This document shows positions 52,782-64,000 of a DNA stretch of 64,000 nt, piece by piece. Numbering within the stretch: the stretch's first letter is position 1; each line of letters opens with the position of its first letter. Under the pieces are notes generated by a model. It was not told the origin of the DNA and made no database searches. It saw nothing but the letters and a program-made list of their open reading frames with translations. This DNA is from Polynucleobacter sp. JS-Polo-80-F4 (lineage in GTDB: Bacteria > Pseudomonadota > Gammaproteobacteria > Burkholderiales > Burkholderiaceae): contig NZ_JACVPI010000001.1 in NCBI RefSeq assembly GCF_018881965.1, positions 998,018 to 1,062,017 on the forward strand, written 5' to 3'. The position numbers were made by a program, and so were the translations under genes.

Positions 52782-55103
52782 ATGAGCAAAGAAAATAGTA
52801 AAGAGCAACAAATTGCAGCCTTAAGAGAGGCAGCCCTGCAATATCACGAGTTTCCGACTCCGGGCAAAATTGAAATTGCCCCTACAAAACAATTAACCAA
52901 TCAACGAGACTTAGCGCTGGCATACACGCCTGGTGTTGCTGCTCCTTGCGAAGAGATTGTTAAAGATCCAGCGAATGCTTTCAAGTACACAGCGCGCGGA
53001 AATTTAGTTGGCGTCATTACCAACGGTACGGCCGTTTTAGGTTTAGGAAATATTGGACCACTAGCTAGTAAGCCGGTGATGGAAGGTAAAGCAGTTCTTT
53101 TTAAGAAGTTTGCTGGCATTGACGTTTTCGATATCGAAGTGAATGAAAACGATCCTGATAAGTTGGTAGAAATTATTGCAGCACTAGAGCCAACATTTGG
53201 CGGTATTAATTTAGAAGACATTAAAGCGCCTGACTGTTTTGTGGTCGAGCGTAAGTTGCAAGCACGTATGAAGATCCCGGTCTTCCATGATGATCAGCAC
53301 GGTACAGCGATTGTGGTTGCAGCCGCTATTCTCAATGGTTTAAAGGTAGTTGGTAAAAAAGTAGAGGAAGTAAAGCTCGTTACTTCTGGGGCAGGTGCTG
53401 CTGCCTTAGCCTGTTTGGATCTATTGGTTGATTTGGGTATTCCGCGTAAAAATATTTGGGTCACTGATTTAGCTGGTGTTGCCTATAAGGGTCGTAAAGA
53501 GTTGATGGATCCCGAGAAGGAACCATTCTGCCAAGACACCGATTTGCGCACATTGGATCAAGCGATTGAAGGCGCTGATATTTTCTTAGGTCTTTCTGCT
53601 GGCGGTGTGCTTAAGCAAGATATGGTCAAGAAGATGGCGCCTAAGCCATTGGTGTATGCCTTAGCAAACCCCACTCCTGAAATCTTGCCGGAAGAAGTAA
53701 AAGCGGTTCGTCCAGATGCAGTGATGGCCACTGGCCGTACTGACTATCCGAACCAAGTGAACAACGTTTTGTGTTTCCCATTCATCTTCCGCGGTGCTTT
53801 GGATGTGGGCGCAACAACGATTACCCGTGGCATGGAAGTCGCGGCTGTCAAGGCTGTGGCGGAGTTGGCTCAAGCAGAGCAGAGTGAGGTGGTTGCCTCT
53901 GTTTACGGTATTGAGAACCTATCCTTCGGTCCGGAGTATTTAATTCCAAAACCATTTGATCCACGCCTCATTACAGTGATTGCTCCTGCGGTTGCGAAGG
54001 CAGCAATGGATGATGGTGTTGCTTTACGTCCGATTAAAGATTTTGATGCGTATCGCAATCAGCTGCAGCAATTCGTGTACCACTCCGGTACTTTGATGAA
54101 GCCGCTCTTTAGCATTGCTAAGCGCGTGCCAGCAAATCAAAAACGTATTGTGTTTGCCGAGGGTGAAGACGAGCGTGTATTGCGTGCAGTGCAGATCATT
54201 ATTGATGAGCACCTTGCTACACCGATTCTGATTGGCCGCCCAGCCGTTATCGAGCATCGCATCGAGAAGTTTGGTTTGCGTATGAAGGCAGGCGATGACT
54301 TTGAGGTTGTGAACCCAGAGAATGATTCGCGCTTCCGTGATTTCTGGCAAACCTACCTTGCCCTTACTGAGCGCAAGGGTGTTACACAGTCGTTTGCTAA
54401 GCTAGAAGTGCGTCGCCGTAATAGTTTGATTGGTAGCCTTTTGATTCAAAAAGGCATGGCTGATGGCATGATTTCTGGCACAGTTGGCAATATCGCTACG
54501 CACTTGAAGTATGTTGATGAAGTGATTGGTCATGAGCCTGGTGCGAATGTTTATGGCGCAATGTCTGGTTTGATTTTGCCGGGTCGCCAAGTATTCTTGG
54601 TAGATACACATATCAATCTTGACCCTACTGCCGAGCAGTTAGCTGATCTCACTCTCATGGCCGCAAGTGAAATGCGTAAGCTAGGACTAGCTCCTAAAGT
54701 GGCATTACTATCCCATTCCAATTTTGGTTCAAGCAATGCGCCATCTGCAGTCAAAATGCGCGAAGTGTTGGCATTACTTCAGAAAGCAGATCCAACCTTA
54801 GAGGTTGATGGAGAAATGCACGGCGATAGCGCTCTGGATGCAAGCATTCGTGAAGGTGCGGTATCTTCATCTCCACTGAAAGGCGATGCTAATTTGCTGG
54901 TATTACCAAATATCGATGCAGCAAACATTTCCTACAACTTGCTAAAAACCGCTGCCGGTAATGGCATTGCTATTGGCCCGTTGTTATTGGGCGTTGCTAA
55001 GCCAATTCATATTCTCACCCCGGCCGCAACTGTCCGCCGTATTGTGAATGTGACGACTTTGGCAGTTGTTGAAGCTGCAAGCATTGCAAGAGGCATTACC
55101 TAA
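52782..55103 (+). CDS. maeB: NADP-dependent malic enzyme with phosphotransacetylase-like domain
   Basis: 773-residue MaeB-type protein. Residues 1-430: malic enzyme that oxidatively decarboxylates malate to pyruvate ([40 protein letters not shown](P) loop [34 protein letters not shown]). Residues about 445-773: a phosphate acetyltransferase-like domain ([35 protein letters not shown]) that in homologues binds acetyl-CoA as an allosteric regulator and usually lacks transferase activity. Full length, as in E. coli MaeB (759). Ends with an AT-rich hairpin. Confidence 0.96.
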   Translation: MSKENSKEQQIAALREAALQYHEFPTPGKIEIAPTKQLTNQRDLALAYTPGVAAPCEEIVKDPANAFKYTARGNLVGVITNGTAVLGLGNIGPLASKPVMEGKAVLFKKFAGIDVFDIEVNENDPDKLVEIIAALEPTFGGINLEDIKAPDCFVVERKLQARMKIPVFHDDQHGTAIVVAAAILNGLKVVGKKVEEVKLVTSGAGAAALACLDLLVDLGIPRKNIWVTDLAGVAYKGRKELMDPEKEPFCQDTDLRTLDQAIEGADIFLGLSAGGVLKQDMVKKMAPKPLVYALANPTPEILPEEVKAVRPDAVMATGRTDYPNQVNNVLCFPFIFRGALDVGATTITRGMEVAAVKAVAELAQAEQSEVVASVYGIENLSFGPEYLIPKPFDPRLITVIAPAVAKAAMDDGVALRPIKDFDAYRNQLQQFVYHSGTLMKPLFSIAKRVPANQKRIVFAEGEDERVLRAVQIIIDEHLATPILIGRPAVIEHRIEKFGLRMKAGDDFEVVNPENDSRFRDFWQTYLALTERKGVTQSFAKLEVRRRNSLIGSLLIQKGMADGMISGTVGNIATHLKYVDEVIGHEPGANVYGAMSGLILPGRQVFLVDTHINLDPTAEQLADLTLMAASEMRKLGLAPKVALLSHSNFGSSNAPSAVKMREVLALLQKADPTLEVDGEMHGDSALDASIREGAVSSSPLKGDANLLVLPNIDAANISYNLLKTAAGNGIAIGPLLLGVAKPIHILTPAATVRRIVNVTTLAVVEAASIARGIT

Positions 55104-55109
55104 GTACTT

Positions 55110-55150
55110 ATAATTTATGTAAGTTAGCAATAACTCACATAAATTATTTC
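55110..55150 (+). terminator. AT-rich terminator-like hairpin after maeB
   Basis: 17-nt arms (55110-55126 and 55131-55147) complementary except for one A-C mismatch, closed by a GCAA (GNRA-type) tetraloop, then TTC. Only a short U run follows, so it may act as an mRNA 3' stabiliser as much as a terminator. Confidence 0.5.
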
Positions 55151-55231
55151 TATATAAATCAGTGCTTTACATAAAATGCACTGTATTTGGGCTTGATTTG
55201 ATGGCGTGTTACGGGTAACCTAGCACCCATC

Positions 55232-55852
55232 ATGAATAATCGCTCTGAAAACAGCAATACAGCCAGCTTCGATGAACATAGCCGCGCTGAAAGTTGGGAC
55301 AGTAATGATCGACTTGAAACTGAGTCATCCGCTGCCAATATTTACGCTGAAGGCGGTTTATCTCGTTTACAAACCTATGCAGCAAATCAAGTTTCGGGGA
55401 AAAAAGTGACAGCTTCTTGGCGTGCCGCTTTGGCCGTTCGCGATGCCGGACCGCCGGCAATGTTGCGCAGTGTGCGCCCTAATATTGTGCAATCTATTCG
55501 TGCCTTCCGCACTCCTGACTTACAGGAAGCGGCTACCGAATTAGGTCAGCACTTTATTTATGCCAATTGCGCCAATGCTATGACTAAAGGTGAAGTATTG
55601 GAGTCGATTGCGATTGCTTACTCATTTACTAAGCAGCAGGCAAAAAACTACGATCCTTTGTTGGATGCTTTGACTACTACTGTAGACAAATCTGGCCCAC
55701 AGCCTGGATTCGTGGTGGTGCTTGAAGGTTTGCCATGCACTCAGAAGTTTGACAAAGAAGCTCGTGAAACGCTGTTAGATGTTTTCCGTGATGCTGTTGA
55801 TTTCTGGGCTGAGCGCCGTACACCGTATCGCGTCTTCTACTCCTTCGCTTAA
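55232..55852 (+). CDS. barstar-family protein
   Basis: 206-residue protein whose C-terminal half (about residues 110-206) resembles barstar, the inhibitor of barnase-type RNases: MTKGEVLESIAIAYSFTKQQ, NYDPLLDALTTTVDKSG, FVVVLEGL, and LLDVFRDAVDFWAERR with a YRVFYSFA end. The N-terminal 100 residues are hydrophilic (SENSNTASFDEHSRAESWD) then Ala/Arg-rich (ASWRAALAVRDAGPPAML), with no recognised domain. No ribonuclease gene is adjacent, so a toxin-antitoxin pair is not supported. Convergent with rsmE over a shared terminator. Confidence 0.75.
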   Translation: MNNRSENSNTASFDEHSRAESWDSNDRLETESSAANIYAEGGLSRLQTYAANQVSGKKVTASWRAALAVRDAGPPAMLRSVRPNIVQSIRAFRTPDLQEAATELGQHFIYANCANAMTKGEVLESIAIAYSFTKQQAKNYDPLLDALTTTVDKSGPQPGFVVVLEGLPCTQKFDKEARETLLDVFRDAVDFWAERRTPYRVFYSFA

Positions 55853-55877
55853 TCGCTTAGGTCCTAGAAGTTCAACA

Positions 55878-55903
55878 AATCGCCTCTACTTGAGGCGATT
55901 TTG
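55878..55903. terminator. bidirectional terminator between the barstar-like gene and rsmE
   Basis: Perfect 9-bp stem AATCGCCTC / GAGGCGATT (55878-55886, 55892-55900), 5-nt loop, followed by TT on the plus strand. It overlaps the last codons of rsmE on the minus strand. Confidence 0.75.
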
Positions 55904-56647
55904 CATTTCAGGGTTCCACACGCTGTGAACGGCTGTAATGGCCACTACGCCGGCTGTTTCAGTTCTTAGCACCCGTTCCCCTAGCGAAACCAATTGATAA
56001 CCAGCAGCCTCTGCCTGAGCTTCTTCTTCGGGGGAGTGGCCGCCTTCGGGACCAATCATTAAGACAATGTCTTGAGGATCATTTTCTAACAGCACTGAAT
56101 ACATGCTTTTTGTTGCATCAGGGCTCAGAAGTAGCTTGAGGGCTGGTTTTGGGCTTGCCTTTAAATAATCTTCAAATGTTTGAATTGGCTCTAAGGTGGC
56201 AAAGACAGTGCGGTCACATTGCTCGCATGCCGCTTGAACGATTCCCTCCCAGTGGGCGAGGCGTTTTTGGGCACGCTCTAAATCGCTAGTTCTAGTAAGT
56301 TTAAGGATGGAACGCTCACATTGCATCGGGGCAATGTTTTGTGCGCCAGTCTCGACTGCCTTTTCAACGATCCAGTCCATTTTGTCGCCACCAGCCAGTC
56401 CTTGGGCCAAAGTAATGGCATATGGGGTCTCGCGATGGGTATCAGTGCGGATATCCGTTAGCTGAACTTGACCTGATTTTCCGCTCAAAGAGAGGAGTTC
56501 TCCCTTGGCTATTTGGCCTTTTCCATCAAATACTGGGAAAAATTCCCCAGTTTGGATACGCCTTACGCGCAGATGGTGGGCAACCTCGGGTGTAAGGGTT
56601 GTTGGCTTTTGGGATTCCCATGGCCCGGGAAGATAAAATTGAGGCAT
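55886..56647 (-). CDS. rsmE: 16S rRNA (uracil1498-N3)-methyltransferase RsmE
   Basis: 253-residue SPOUT methyltransferase that modifies U1498 in the decoding centre. MPQFYLPGPWESQ and HHLRVRRIQTGEFFPVFDGKG form the N-terminal PUA-like domain; QGLAGGDKMDWIVEKAVETGAQ and MIGPEGGHSPEEEAQA with LGERVLRTETAGVVAITAV form the knot that binds SAM. The ATG at 56647 gives the standard start; an in-frame GTG/ATG upstream to 56683 is unlikely as it would nearly reach the divergent tkt start. Confidence 0.95.
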   Translation of the reverse strand: MPQFYLPGPWESQKPTTLTPEVAHHLRVRRIQTGEFFPVFDGKGQIAKGELLSLSGKSGQVQLTDIRTDTHRETPYAITLAQGLAGGDKMDWIVEKAVETGAQNIAPMQCERSILKLTRTSDLERAQKRLAHWEGIVQAACEQCDRTVFATLEPIQTFEDYLKASPKPALKLLLSPDATKSMYSVLLENDPQDIVLMIGPEGGHSPEEEAQAEAAGYQLVSLGERVLRTETAGVVAITAVHSVWNPEMQNRLK

Positions 56648-56690
56648 TACTGAAATATAGCCAATTAATTTTCCAGAGACCACTTTTACG

Positions 56691-58682
56691 ATGTCAAACC
56701 TTCAAATTCGCATGGCCAATGCCATTCGCGCCTTATCCATGGATGCAGTACAGCAGGCAAATTCAGGTCACCCTGGAATGCCAATGGGTATGGCAGATAT
56801 TGCTGTTGGACTTTGGAATGAGCATTTAAAACATAACCCAACAGATCCGCATTGGATTGATCGCGATCGTTTTGTATTGTCTAACGGTCACGGCTCAATG
56901 TTGTTGTATTCGCTCTTGCATCTTTCTGGCTACGACTTGCCGATTGAAGAGTTAAAAAATTTCCGCCAATTACATAGCAAGACTCCAGGACATCCTGAGT
57001 ATGGAATTACTCCGGGCGTAGAAACAACGACCGGTCCATTGGGTCAGGGAATCTCTAATGCAGTCGGTATGGCATTGGCCGAAAAATTATTGGCAGAAGA
57101 ATTTAACCGTCCTGGTCTAAATATCATTGATCACTACACCTATGTATTTTTAGGTGATGGCTGTTTGATGGAAGGTATTAGCCATGAAGTGTGTTCTTTA
57201 GCTGGCACTCTCAAGCTTAATAAGTTAATTGCGTTATGGGATGACAACGGCATCTCGATTGATGGCAAAGTGGTTTCTTGGTTTAACGAAGACACTCCTA
57301 AGCGTTTTGAAGCCTATGGCTGGAATGTCATTCGCGCTGTTGATGGCCATGATGCGGAAGCCGTATCTGCTGCTATCGCCAAGGCTAAAAAGAGTGATAA
57401 GCCAACCCTGATCTGCTGCAAGACCGCTATTGGGCAAGGCTCGCCGAATATGGCTGGTAGCGATAAGGTGCATGGCTCACCATTGGGCGCTACCGAAATC
57501 GCCGCAACTCGCGTCGCATTAAATTGGCCTTATGCACCATTTGAAATTCCGAAAGATATTTACGCTGCTTGGGATTTTAAAAAGCGCGGTCAAGCCGCAG
57601 AGCACGATTGGAATAAAGAATTTCAGAAATACAAAAATAAATATCCAGAGCTCGCATCTGAATTGCAACGCCGTATGGCAGGTGATTTATCCAAAGATTT
57701 TTCATCTACATTAAATGCGTATTTGAAAACTTGCCAGACTAAGGCGGAGACTATTGCGACTCGTAAAGCAAGTCAAAATGCAATCGAAGCTTTAGCACCT
57801 GCGTTACCAGAATTTATGGGCGGCTCTGCTGACTTAACTGGATCGAACTTAACCAATTGGTCTTCATGCAAACCTGTACGTGGTGATCAGTGGGGCAACC
57901 ACATTAATTACGGTGTGCGCGAATTTGGTATGAGCGCCATCATGAATGGCATTGCCTTGCACGGTGGTTACATTCCATTTGGCGGCACATTCTTAACCTT
58001 CTCGGATTACAGTCGTAACGCTTTGCGTATGGCTGCTTTGATGAAATTGCGCAGTATTTTTGTCTTTACCCATGACTCAATCGGTTTGGGCGAAGATGGC
58101 CCAACCCATCAGTCTGTAGAGCATGTTGCTAGCTTGCGCCTTATTCCGAACCTCATGGTTTGGCGTCCTTGCGACACCACAGAGAGCGCTGTAGCCTGGG
58201 GTTCAGCCATTGAGCGTAAAAATGGGCCGAGTGCCTTGATTTTTAGCCGCCAGAACTGTCCATTCGTATCTCGTACCGCCGCTCAAATTAAAGATATTGC
58301 TCGTGGTGGTTATGTCTTGCGCGATCCGACTGGCAAGATTGATGCCGTCATTATTGCTACTGGTTCTGAAATTGCTCTCGCATTACAAACTGCACAGCAG
58401 TTGGAAAAAGAAGGCTTGGGAGTTCGAGTAGTTTCGATACCTTCAACAACTGTCTTTGATCAACAGGATGCTGCGTATAAAGCAAAAGTGTTGCCTGCGA
58501 ATATTCCACGCATTGCAGTGGAAGCAGGTGTGAGTGATTTCTGGTGGAAGTATGGTTGTGCAGCCGTGCATGGAGTGGATACCTTTGGCGAATCTGCACC
58601 AGCACCAGTCTTGTACGAATATTTTGGTTTAACTGCTGACCAGATTGCGAAGACCGTTAAACAATGTATCGCAAAAAAATAA
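56691..58682 (+). CDS. tkt: transketolase
   Basis: 663-residue thiamine diphosphate enzyme of the pentose phosphate pathway, moving two-carbon units between sugar phosphates. [20 protein letters not shown], the ThDP site [20 protein letters not shown] continuing to [10 protein letters not shown], and [18 protein letters not shown] are diagnostic. Length agrees with TktA (663). Followed 42 bp later by gap on the same strand, so both are probably co-expressed in central carbon metabolism. No RuBisCO or phosphoribulokinase is seen. Confidence 0.98.
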   Translation: MSNLQIRMANAIRALSMDAVQQANSGHPGMPMGMADIAVGLWNEHLKHNPTDPHWIDRDRFVLSNGHGSMLLYSLLHLSGYDLPIEELKNFRQLHSKTPGHPEYGITPGVETTTGPLGQGISNAVGMALAEKLLAEEFNRPGLNIIDHYTYVFLGDGCLMEGISHEVCSLAGTLKLNKLIALWDDNGISIDGKVVSWFNEDTPKRFEAYGWNVIRAVDGHDAEAVSAAIAKAKKSDKPTLICCKTAIGQGSPNMAGSDKVHGSPLGATEIAATRVALNWPYAPFEIPKDIYAAWDFKKRGQAAEHDWNKEFQKYKNKYPELASELQRRMAGDLSKDFSSTLNAYLKTCQTKAETIATRKASQNAIEALAPALPEFMGGSADLTGSNLTNWSSCKPVRGDQWGNHINYGVREFGMSAIMNGIALHGGYIPFGGTFLTFSDYSRNALRMAALMKLRSIFVFTHDSIGLGEDGPTHQSVEHVASLRLIPNLMVWRPCDTTESAVAWGSAIERKNGPSALIFSRQNCPFVSRTAAQIKDIARGGYVLRDPTGKIDAVIIATGSEIALALQTAQQLEKEGLGVRVVSIPSTTVFDQQDAAYKAKVLPANIPRIAVEAGVSDFWWKYGCAAVHGVDTFGESAPAPVLYEYFGLTADQIAKTVKQCIAKK

Positions 58683-58724
58683 AGCAAAGTACGAAATAAA
58701 TTCAATATTAGTTAGGGGAAATAA

Positions 58725-59753
58725 ATGACAATTCGTGTCGCAATTAATGGTTATGGGCGTATTGGCCGCATGGTATTACGTGCTTTGTATGAAGATCAAG
58801 TCAATGGCAAGCCACGTCGTGATATCCAAATCGTCGCAATTAATGCGATGGGTGATATTGCTATTAATGCGCACCTTACAAAATATGACTCTGCGCATGG
58901 TCGTTTCCCCGCGGATGTGTCTGTTGATGGCGATTGCATGGTAGTTAATGGCGATCGTATCAAGATGTTCTGCACACGCAATCCTGCAGAAACCCCATGG
59001 GGTGAATTAGGCGTTGACTTGGTTTTGGAGTGCACTGGTAAGTTCACTTCAAAAGAAAAGGCCATGATTCATATCGAGCAGGGCGCGAAGAAAGTATTGA
59101 TTTCTGCTCCTGGCGAAAAAGATGTAGATGCAACCATTGTGTATGGCGTAAACCAAAATGTATTAAAGCCAAGCGATGTAGTGGTTTCAAATGCAAGCTG
59201 TACAACCAACTGTTTGGCTCCACTAGTGAAGCCGCTTCTAGAAAAGATTGGTATTGAGTCAGGCTTGATGACTACGATTCATGCATTTACTAATGATCAA
59301 GTATTGACTGATGTTTATCACAAGGATATGCGTCGTGCGCGTTCTGCCGTCACTAGCATGATCCCAACTAAAACTGGTGCAGCTAAAGCGGTTGGTTTGG
59401 TATTGCCAGCATTGGCAGGTCGCTTTGATGGTTTCGCGATGCGTGTGCCGGTGATTAACGTTTCTGTTGTTGACTTAACTTTTGCGGCAAGTCGTGCCAC
59501 AAGCGTCGATGAAGTCAATTCGATTCTCAAGACTGCCAGCGAAGGTGAGCTCAAAGGGATTTTGGGCTTCAATACTTTGCCTCTGGTGTCTATCGACTTT
59601 AACCACGATCCCCGCCCAAGTATTTATGACGCTTCCCAAACCCGCGTATCTGCCGATGGCAAATTGGTGAAGGTATTGGCTTGGTATGACAATGAGTGGG
59701 GTTATTCAGTACAAATGCTCAATGCCGCTGAAGCATTGATGGCTGTAAAGTAA
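58725..59753 (+). CDS. gap: glyceraldehyde-3-phosphate dehydrogenase
   Basis: 342-residue tetrameric enzyme. Cofactor loop [17 protein letters not shown], catalytic cysteine in [35 protein letters not shown] for phosphate binding, and [12 protein letters not shown] at the C-terminus. A strong Shine-Dalgarno (TTAGGGGAAATAA) precedes the ATG. Two hairpins follow the stop. pgk, which often comes next in Burkholderiales, is not here; fur follows on the opposite strand. Confidence 0.98.
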   Translation: MTIRVAINGYGRIGRMVLRALYEDQVNGKPRRDIQIVAINAMGDIAINAHLTKYDSAHGRFPADVSVDGDCMVVNGDRIKMFCTRNPAETPWGELGVDLVLECTGKFTSKEKAMIHIEQGAKKVLISAPGEKDVDATIVYGVNQNVLKPSDVVVSNASCTTNCLAPLVKPLLEKIGIESGLMTTIHAFTNDQVLTDVYHKDMRRARSAVTSMIPTKTGAAKAVGLVLPALAGRFDGFAMRVPVINVSVVDLTFAASRATSVDEVNSILKTASEGELKGILGFNTLPLVSIDFNHDPRPSIYDASQTRVSADGKLVKVLAWYDNEWGYSVQMLNAAEALMAVK

Positions 59754-59783
59754 GGAAATTAGATAAGATCACCTAAAAGAGTC

Positions 59784-59818
59784 TAAGTGTTGTTAAAAAA
59801 CGCTTAAATCTTATTTTT
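59784..59818 (+). terminator. first terminator-like hairpin after gap
   Basis: TAAGTGTT (59784-59791) pairs with AACGCTTA (59799-59806) with one G-U pair, 7-nt loop, followed by AATCTTATTTTTT. Moderate strength. Confidence 0.5.
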
Positions 59819-59834
59819 TGGCTTATTTTTGTAG

Positions 59835-59861
59835 AAAAGACCTCAATTTGAGGTCTTTTTT
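59835..59861. terminator. second terminator between gap and fur
   Basis: AAAAGACCTC / GAGGTCTTTT inverted repeat (59835-59844, 59850-59859) with an AATTT loop; U tract on plus strand and A tract before it, so it can serve both gap (plus) and fur (minus). Confidence 0.85.
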
Positions 59862-59884
59862 GCGTTTAAAGCGCTTAAAACAGC

Positions 59885-60337
59885 TTATTTAGCCTGTTTG
59901 TTGCGACAATTTTTCTTCAAGCAGTGGCCATACATGGCTAAAGCGTGTTCCTGGAGCTTAAAGCCCAGGTTTTTAGCAATATCGCGCTGCCTTTTTTCAA
60001 TAGCCTCGTCTACAAACTCCTCAACATGGCCACAATCAATGCAGACTAAGTGGTCATGGTGCTGGCCTTCGTTTAGCTCATAGATGGCCCTACTATCACC
60101 CTTGCTGGACTCAAAATGACTGCGTAAAAGCAGTCCAGCCCGCTCAAATTGTGTAAGTACTCGGTAAACCGTTGCTAGGCCTATCTCTTTATCCTCTTTG
60201 GCCAAGGCCATAAAGACGTCTTCAGCGCTAAAGTGAGTGCCACCATTTTGATGAAAAAAATCGAGGATTTTCATCCGTGGCCCAGTCGCTTTTAGGTCAA
60301 TATCTCGTAAATCTTCAGGGGTTCGGTTTTGGGTCAT
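59885..60337 (-). CDS. fur: ferric uptake regulator Fur
   Basis: 150-residue iron-responsive repressor. Winged-helix N-terminus LKATGPRMKILDFFHQN with EIGLATVYRVLTQFERAGLL as recognition helix region; regulatory metal site GQHHDHLVCIDCGHVEEFVD, structural zinc cysteines C-x2-C there and in MYGHCLKKNCRNK. The ATG at 60337 gives the usual start; an open frame upstream to 60388 would cover the divergent bamE start. Divergent from bamE with about 50 bp between ATGs, the conserved fur/bamE arrangement. Confidence 0.97.
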   Translation of the reverse strand: MTQNRTPEDLRDIDLKATGPRMKILDFFHQNGGTHFSAEDVFMALAKEDKEIGLATVYRVLTQFERAGLLLRSHFESSKGDSRAIYELNEGQHHDHLVCIDCGHVEEFVDEAIEKRQRDIAKNLGFKLQEHALAMYGHCLKKNCRNKQAK

Positions 60338-60386
60338 ATTTATGGCATTGGGAGCTAAAATCAATGTCTTAATGATACGGCCAGCC

Positions 60387-61118
60387 ATGCAAAATTGCCT
60401 TGAACTTTTTACTCGCTTTTTGAACCCGGTTTTGAAGGGTGTCTGTTCCCCTGTACGCCTGGGAATAATGTCCCTAGCGCTGTTGGGATTATTGGGGGTA
60501 GGTGGGTGTACTTCTGCAGTGGATGAAACCCAACGCGCTTGGATGAATAAGATTTTTAGGCCTTACGTTCCAGACGTCGTGCAGGGAAATTTTATTTCTA
60601 GCGAGCAGTATTCCAAATTGAAATTGGGAATGACACGTGAGCAAGTGCGCCAAATTATGGGTACGCCATTATTAGCGAGCTACTTCCATGCCAATCGCTG
60701 GGATTACATTTTTGAATTCAAACGTGCAGGGCAGCCAATCGGTAAAGAGCGTCATGTCACAATCTATTTTGATGGTGACAAAGTTGTTAAGTTTGAGGGT
60801 GATGCATTGCCAACGGAAGTCGAGATGGTTGCGGAAATCGATAACTACGCAAAGACCAAGCGCTCATTCTGGGATGTGATTACTGGATCTAATAAGCCGC
60901 CCGTTACGCCACCATTGCAGCAGCCAGAGTATTTAGTGCCAAGTAAAACTGACAATTTGTCAGCAGGCACGCCCATACCAGCCGCCGCACCTGCAGCTAA
61001 TGTGAGTGGTTCATTCTGGGACTTTTTTAGTTTTTCAAATAAGCAGCCAGATGCACAGTCTCCACAGTTAGGGCCTGGCACTTTAAATGATGTGCCAAAG
61101 GCAGCTGATTCCAAATAA
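60387..61118 (+). CDS. bamE: outer membrane assembly lipoprotein BamE
   Basis: 243-residue lipoprotein of the BAM complex that inserts outer-membrane beta-barrels. Signal peptide with lipobox GVGGC (hydrophobic core IMSLALLGLLGVGGC). SmpA/OmlA domain: QGNFISSEQYSKLKLGMTRE, VRQIMGTPLLASYFHANRWDY and VTIYFDGDKVVKFEGD. A C-terminal extension of about 100 residues is Pro/Ala/Ser-rich with a repeated SFWDVI/SFWDFF motif and is not in E. coli BamE (113 residues). The exact start is uncertain: the ATG at 60387 gives a long pre-signal segment, and a start nearer the hydrophobic core is possible. Confidence 0.92.
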   Translation: MQNCLELFTRFLNPVLKGVCSPVRLGIMSLALLGLLGVGGCTSAVDETQRAWMNKIFRPYVPDVVQGNFISSEQYSKLKLGMTREQVRQIMGTPLLASYFHANRWDYIFEFKRAGQPIGKERHVTIYFDGDKVVKFEGDALPTEVEMVAEIDNYAKTKRSFWDVITGSNKPPVTPPLQQPEYLVPSKTDNLSAGTPIPAAAPAANVSGSFWDFFSFSNKQPDAQSPQLGPGTLNDVPKAADSK

Positions 61119-61187
61119 TAGAAATCACTTTTGTATTGATGCCAAGATGACAGTTTTGGCTCACTTGAATAAGAAGCGAAGAAACAC

Positions 61188-61991
61188 ATGATGAAGATTG
61201 CAATTGCAGGTGCAACAGGACGTATGGGCAAGATGCTAATTGAGGCTGTCCTCAATACGGCTGATGCTCAATTAGTTGGAGCACTCGAACATACATCCTG
61301 CCCACAATTGGGTGAGGATGCTGGCTCATTCTTAGGTAAAAAAACGGGCGTAATGATTTCTGCTGATGTAGCTCAAGTGCTGGCCAATGCCGAGTTCTTG
61401 ATTGACTTCACAAGACCCGAAGGCACGATGGCTCATTTGGCCGTTGCTGAAAAGACAGGTACCAAAATGATTATTGGTACCACTGGCCTGACGGTTGAGC
61501 AAATTGCTAGTTTGAAACAAGCTTCTGCAAAATTGGCGATTGTGTTTGCGCCCAATATGAGTGTTGGTGTTAATGCAACCTTTAAGCTCTTAGAGATTGC
61601 TGCCAAGATGCTCAATCAAGGTTATGACATTGAAATTATTGAAGCTCACCACAAGCACAAGGTAGATGCTCCTTCAGGCACTGCGCTCAAGATGGGCGAA
61701 GTGATTGCAGATGCGTTGGGTGAAAAGCTGGATGATGTTGCTGTATATGCGCGCGAAGGCTATACCGGTGAACGTAAAGAGGGTTCAATTGGTTTTGCCA
61801 CTATTCGTGGTGGCGATATCGTAGGTGATCACACTGTTTTATTTGCTGGCGATGGTGAGCGTATTGAAATCAGTCATAAGTCTTCAAGCCGTCAGTCCTA
61901 TGCCCAAGGCTCATTGCGTGCCGCACGCTTCTTACAAAACCAAAGTAGTGGCTTATTCGATATGCAAGATGTTCTTGGCTTGCGTAAGTAA
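61188..61991 (+). CDS. dapB: 4-hydroxy-tetrahydrodipicolinate reductase
   Basis: 267-residue enzyme of the DAP/lysine pathway. Cofactor loop [50 protein letters not shown], and the catalytic signature [21 protein letters not shown]. Two ATG codons in tandem at 61188 and 61191. Provides meso-DAP for peptidoglycan, used together with mpl in recycling. bamE-dapB-leuS order is conserved in Burkholderiales. Confidence 0.97.
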   Translation: MMKIAIAGATGRMGKMLIEAVLNTADAQLVGALEHTSCPQLGEDAGSFLGKKTGVMISADVAQVLANAEFLIDFTRPEGTMAHLAVAEKTGTKMIIGTTGLTVEQIASLKQASAKLAIVFAPNMSVGVNATFKLLEIAAKMLNQGYDIEIIEAHHKHKVDAPSGTALKMGEVIADALGEKLDDVAVYAREGYTGERKEGSIGFATIRGGDIVGDHTVLFAGDGERIEISHKSSSRQSYAQGSLRAARFLQNQSSGLFDMQDVLGLRK

Positions 61992-62007
61992 TTAGTCAAT
62001 CAATTAA

Positions 62008-64000
<1,993 letters not shown>

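Noticed and set aside
55232..55852. Barnase-barstar toxin-antitoxin pair
   Set aside because: No RNase gene on either side; neighbours are maeB and rsmE.
56691..59753. tkt-gap as part of a Calvin cycle operon
   Set aside because: No RuBisCO, phosphoribulokinase or cbbR is present; the pair fits ordinary central metabolism.

Overview
The window is a dense chromosomal stretch of a betaproteobacterium of the family Burkholderiaceae, most probably a Polynucleobacter-like freshwater bacterium. This is inferred from gene content and order (lpxC-dciA-secA; pilB-pilC-pilD-coaE-zapD; ispB/rplU-rpmA-obgE-proB; accB-accC-prmA; fur/bamE-dapB-leuS), from protein sequences that read as Burkholderiales, and from a base composition that looks more AT-rich than Burkholderia or Ralstonia. 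It is almost entirely housekeeping. I see no rRNA, tRNA, CRISPR array, prophage or insertion sequence.

Layout. 1-4.3 kb: lipid A synthesis (lpxC), DciA-like protein and secA. 4.4-7.1 kb: a two-gene molybdenum oxidoreductase of the isoquinoline 1-oxidoreductase type. 7.1-9.6 kb: argJ, a DUF815 ATPase and a MutT Nudix hydrolase. 9.6-15.0 kb (minus strand): a tightly overlapping operon of a CNNM/CBS membrane protein, a short PilB-like ATPase, PilC, a short prepilin peptidase, coaE and zapD. 15.1-21.1 kb: ogt, a squalene/phytoene synthase, a Na+/solute symporter, a ketopantoate reductase-like enzyme, a fumarylacetoacetase-fold hydrolase and a protein resembling selenoprotein B of glycine/proline reductases. 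21.1-30.8 kb: ispB, rplU-rpmA-obgE, proB, a CNP1-like lipoprotein, rppH, proS, ffh, a CcsA/YpjD-type membrane protein and an AmpD amidase fused to a PP0621-like domain.

30.8-36.1 kb: class Ia ribonucleotide reductase nrdA-nrdB behind a promoter with two NrdR-like boxes 31 bp apart, then a lysine/alanine-rich histone H1-like gene that appears split by a -1 frame change at an A AAA AAG site. 36.1-41.9 kb (minus strand): PfkB-family kinase, PrmA fused to a DUF3426 domain, accC, accB, aroQ and a TlpA-like thioredoxin. 41.9-50.5 kb: mpl, an SDR reductase, an RNB-domain RNase, a TonB-like protein, aroE, mtgA, pyrF (minus) and corA. 50.6-55.9 kb: pncC/cinA-like, pgpA and thiL (minus), maeB and a barstar-family protein. 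55.9-64.0 kb: rsmE (minus), tkt, gap, fur (minus), bamE, dapB and the 5' two thirds of leuS, cut by the window edge.

Nothing forms a clear-cut new defence or mobile system. The best candidates for unreported biology are: the apparent recoding site in the H1-like gene (-1 slippery heptamer, immediate stop, short spacer, potential stem, then a 42-codon open tail); two domain fusions (PrmA-DUF3426 and PP0621-AmpD); a reduced type IV pilus operon; and the symporter/hydrolase/selenoprotein-B-like neighbourhood at 16.7-21.1 kb.
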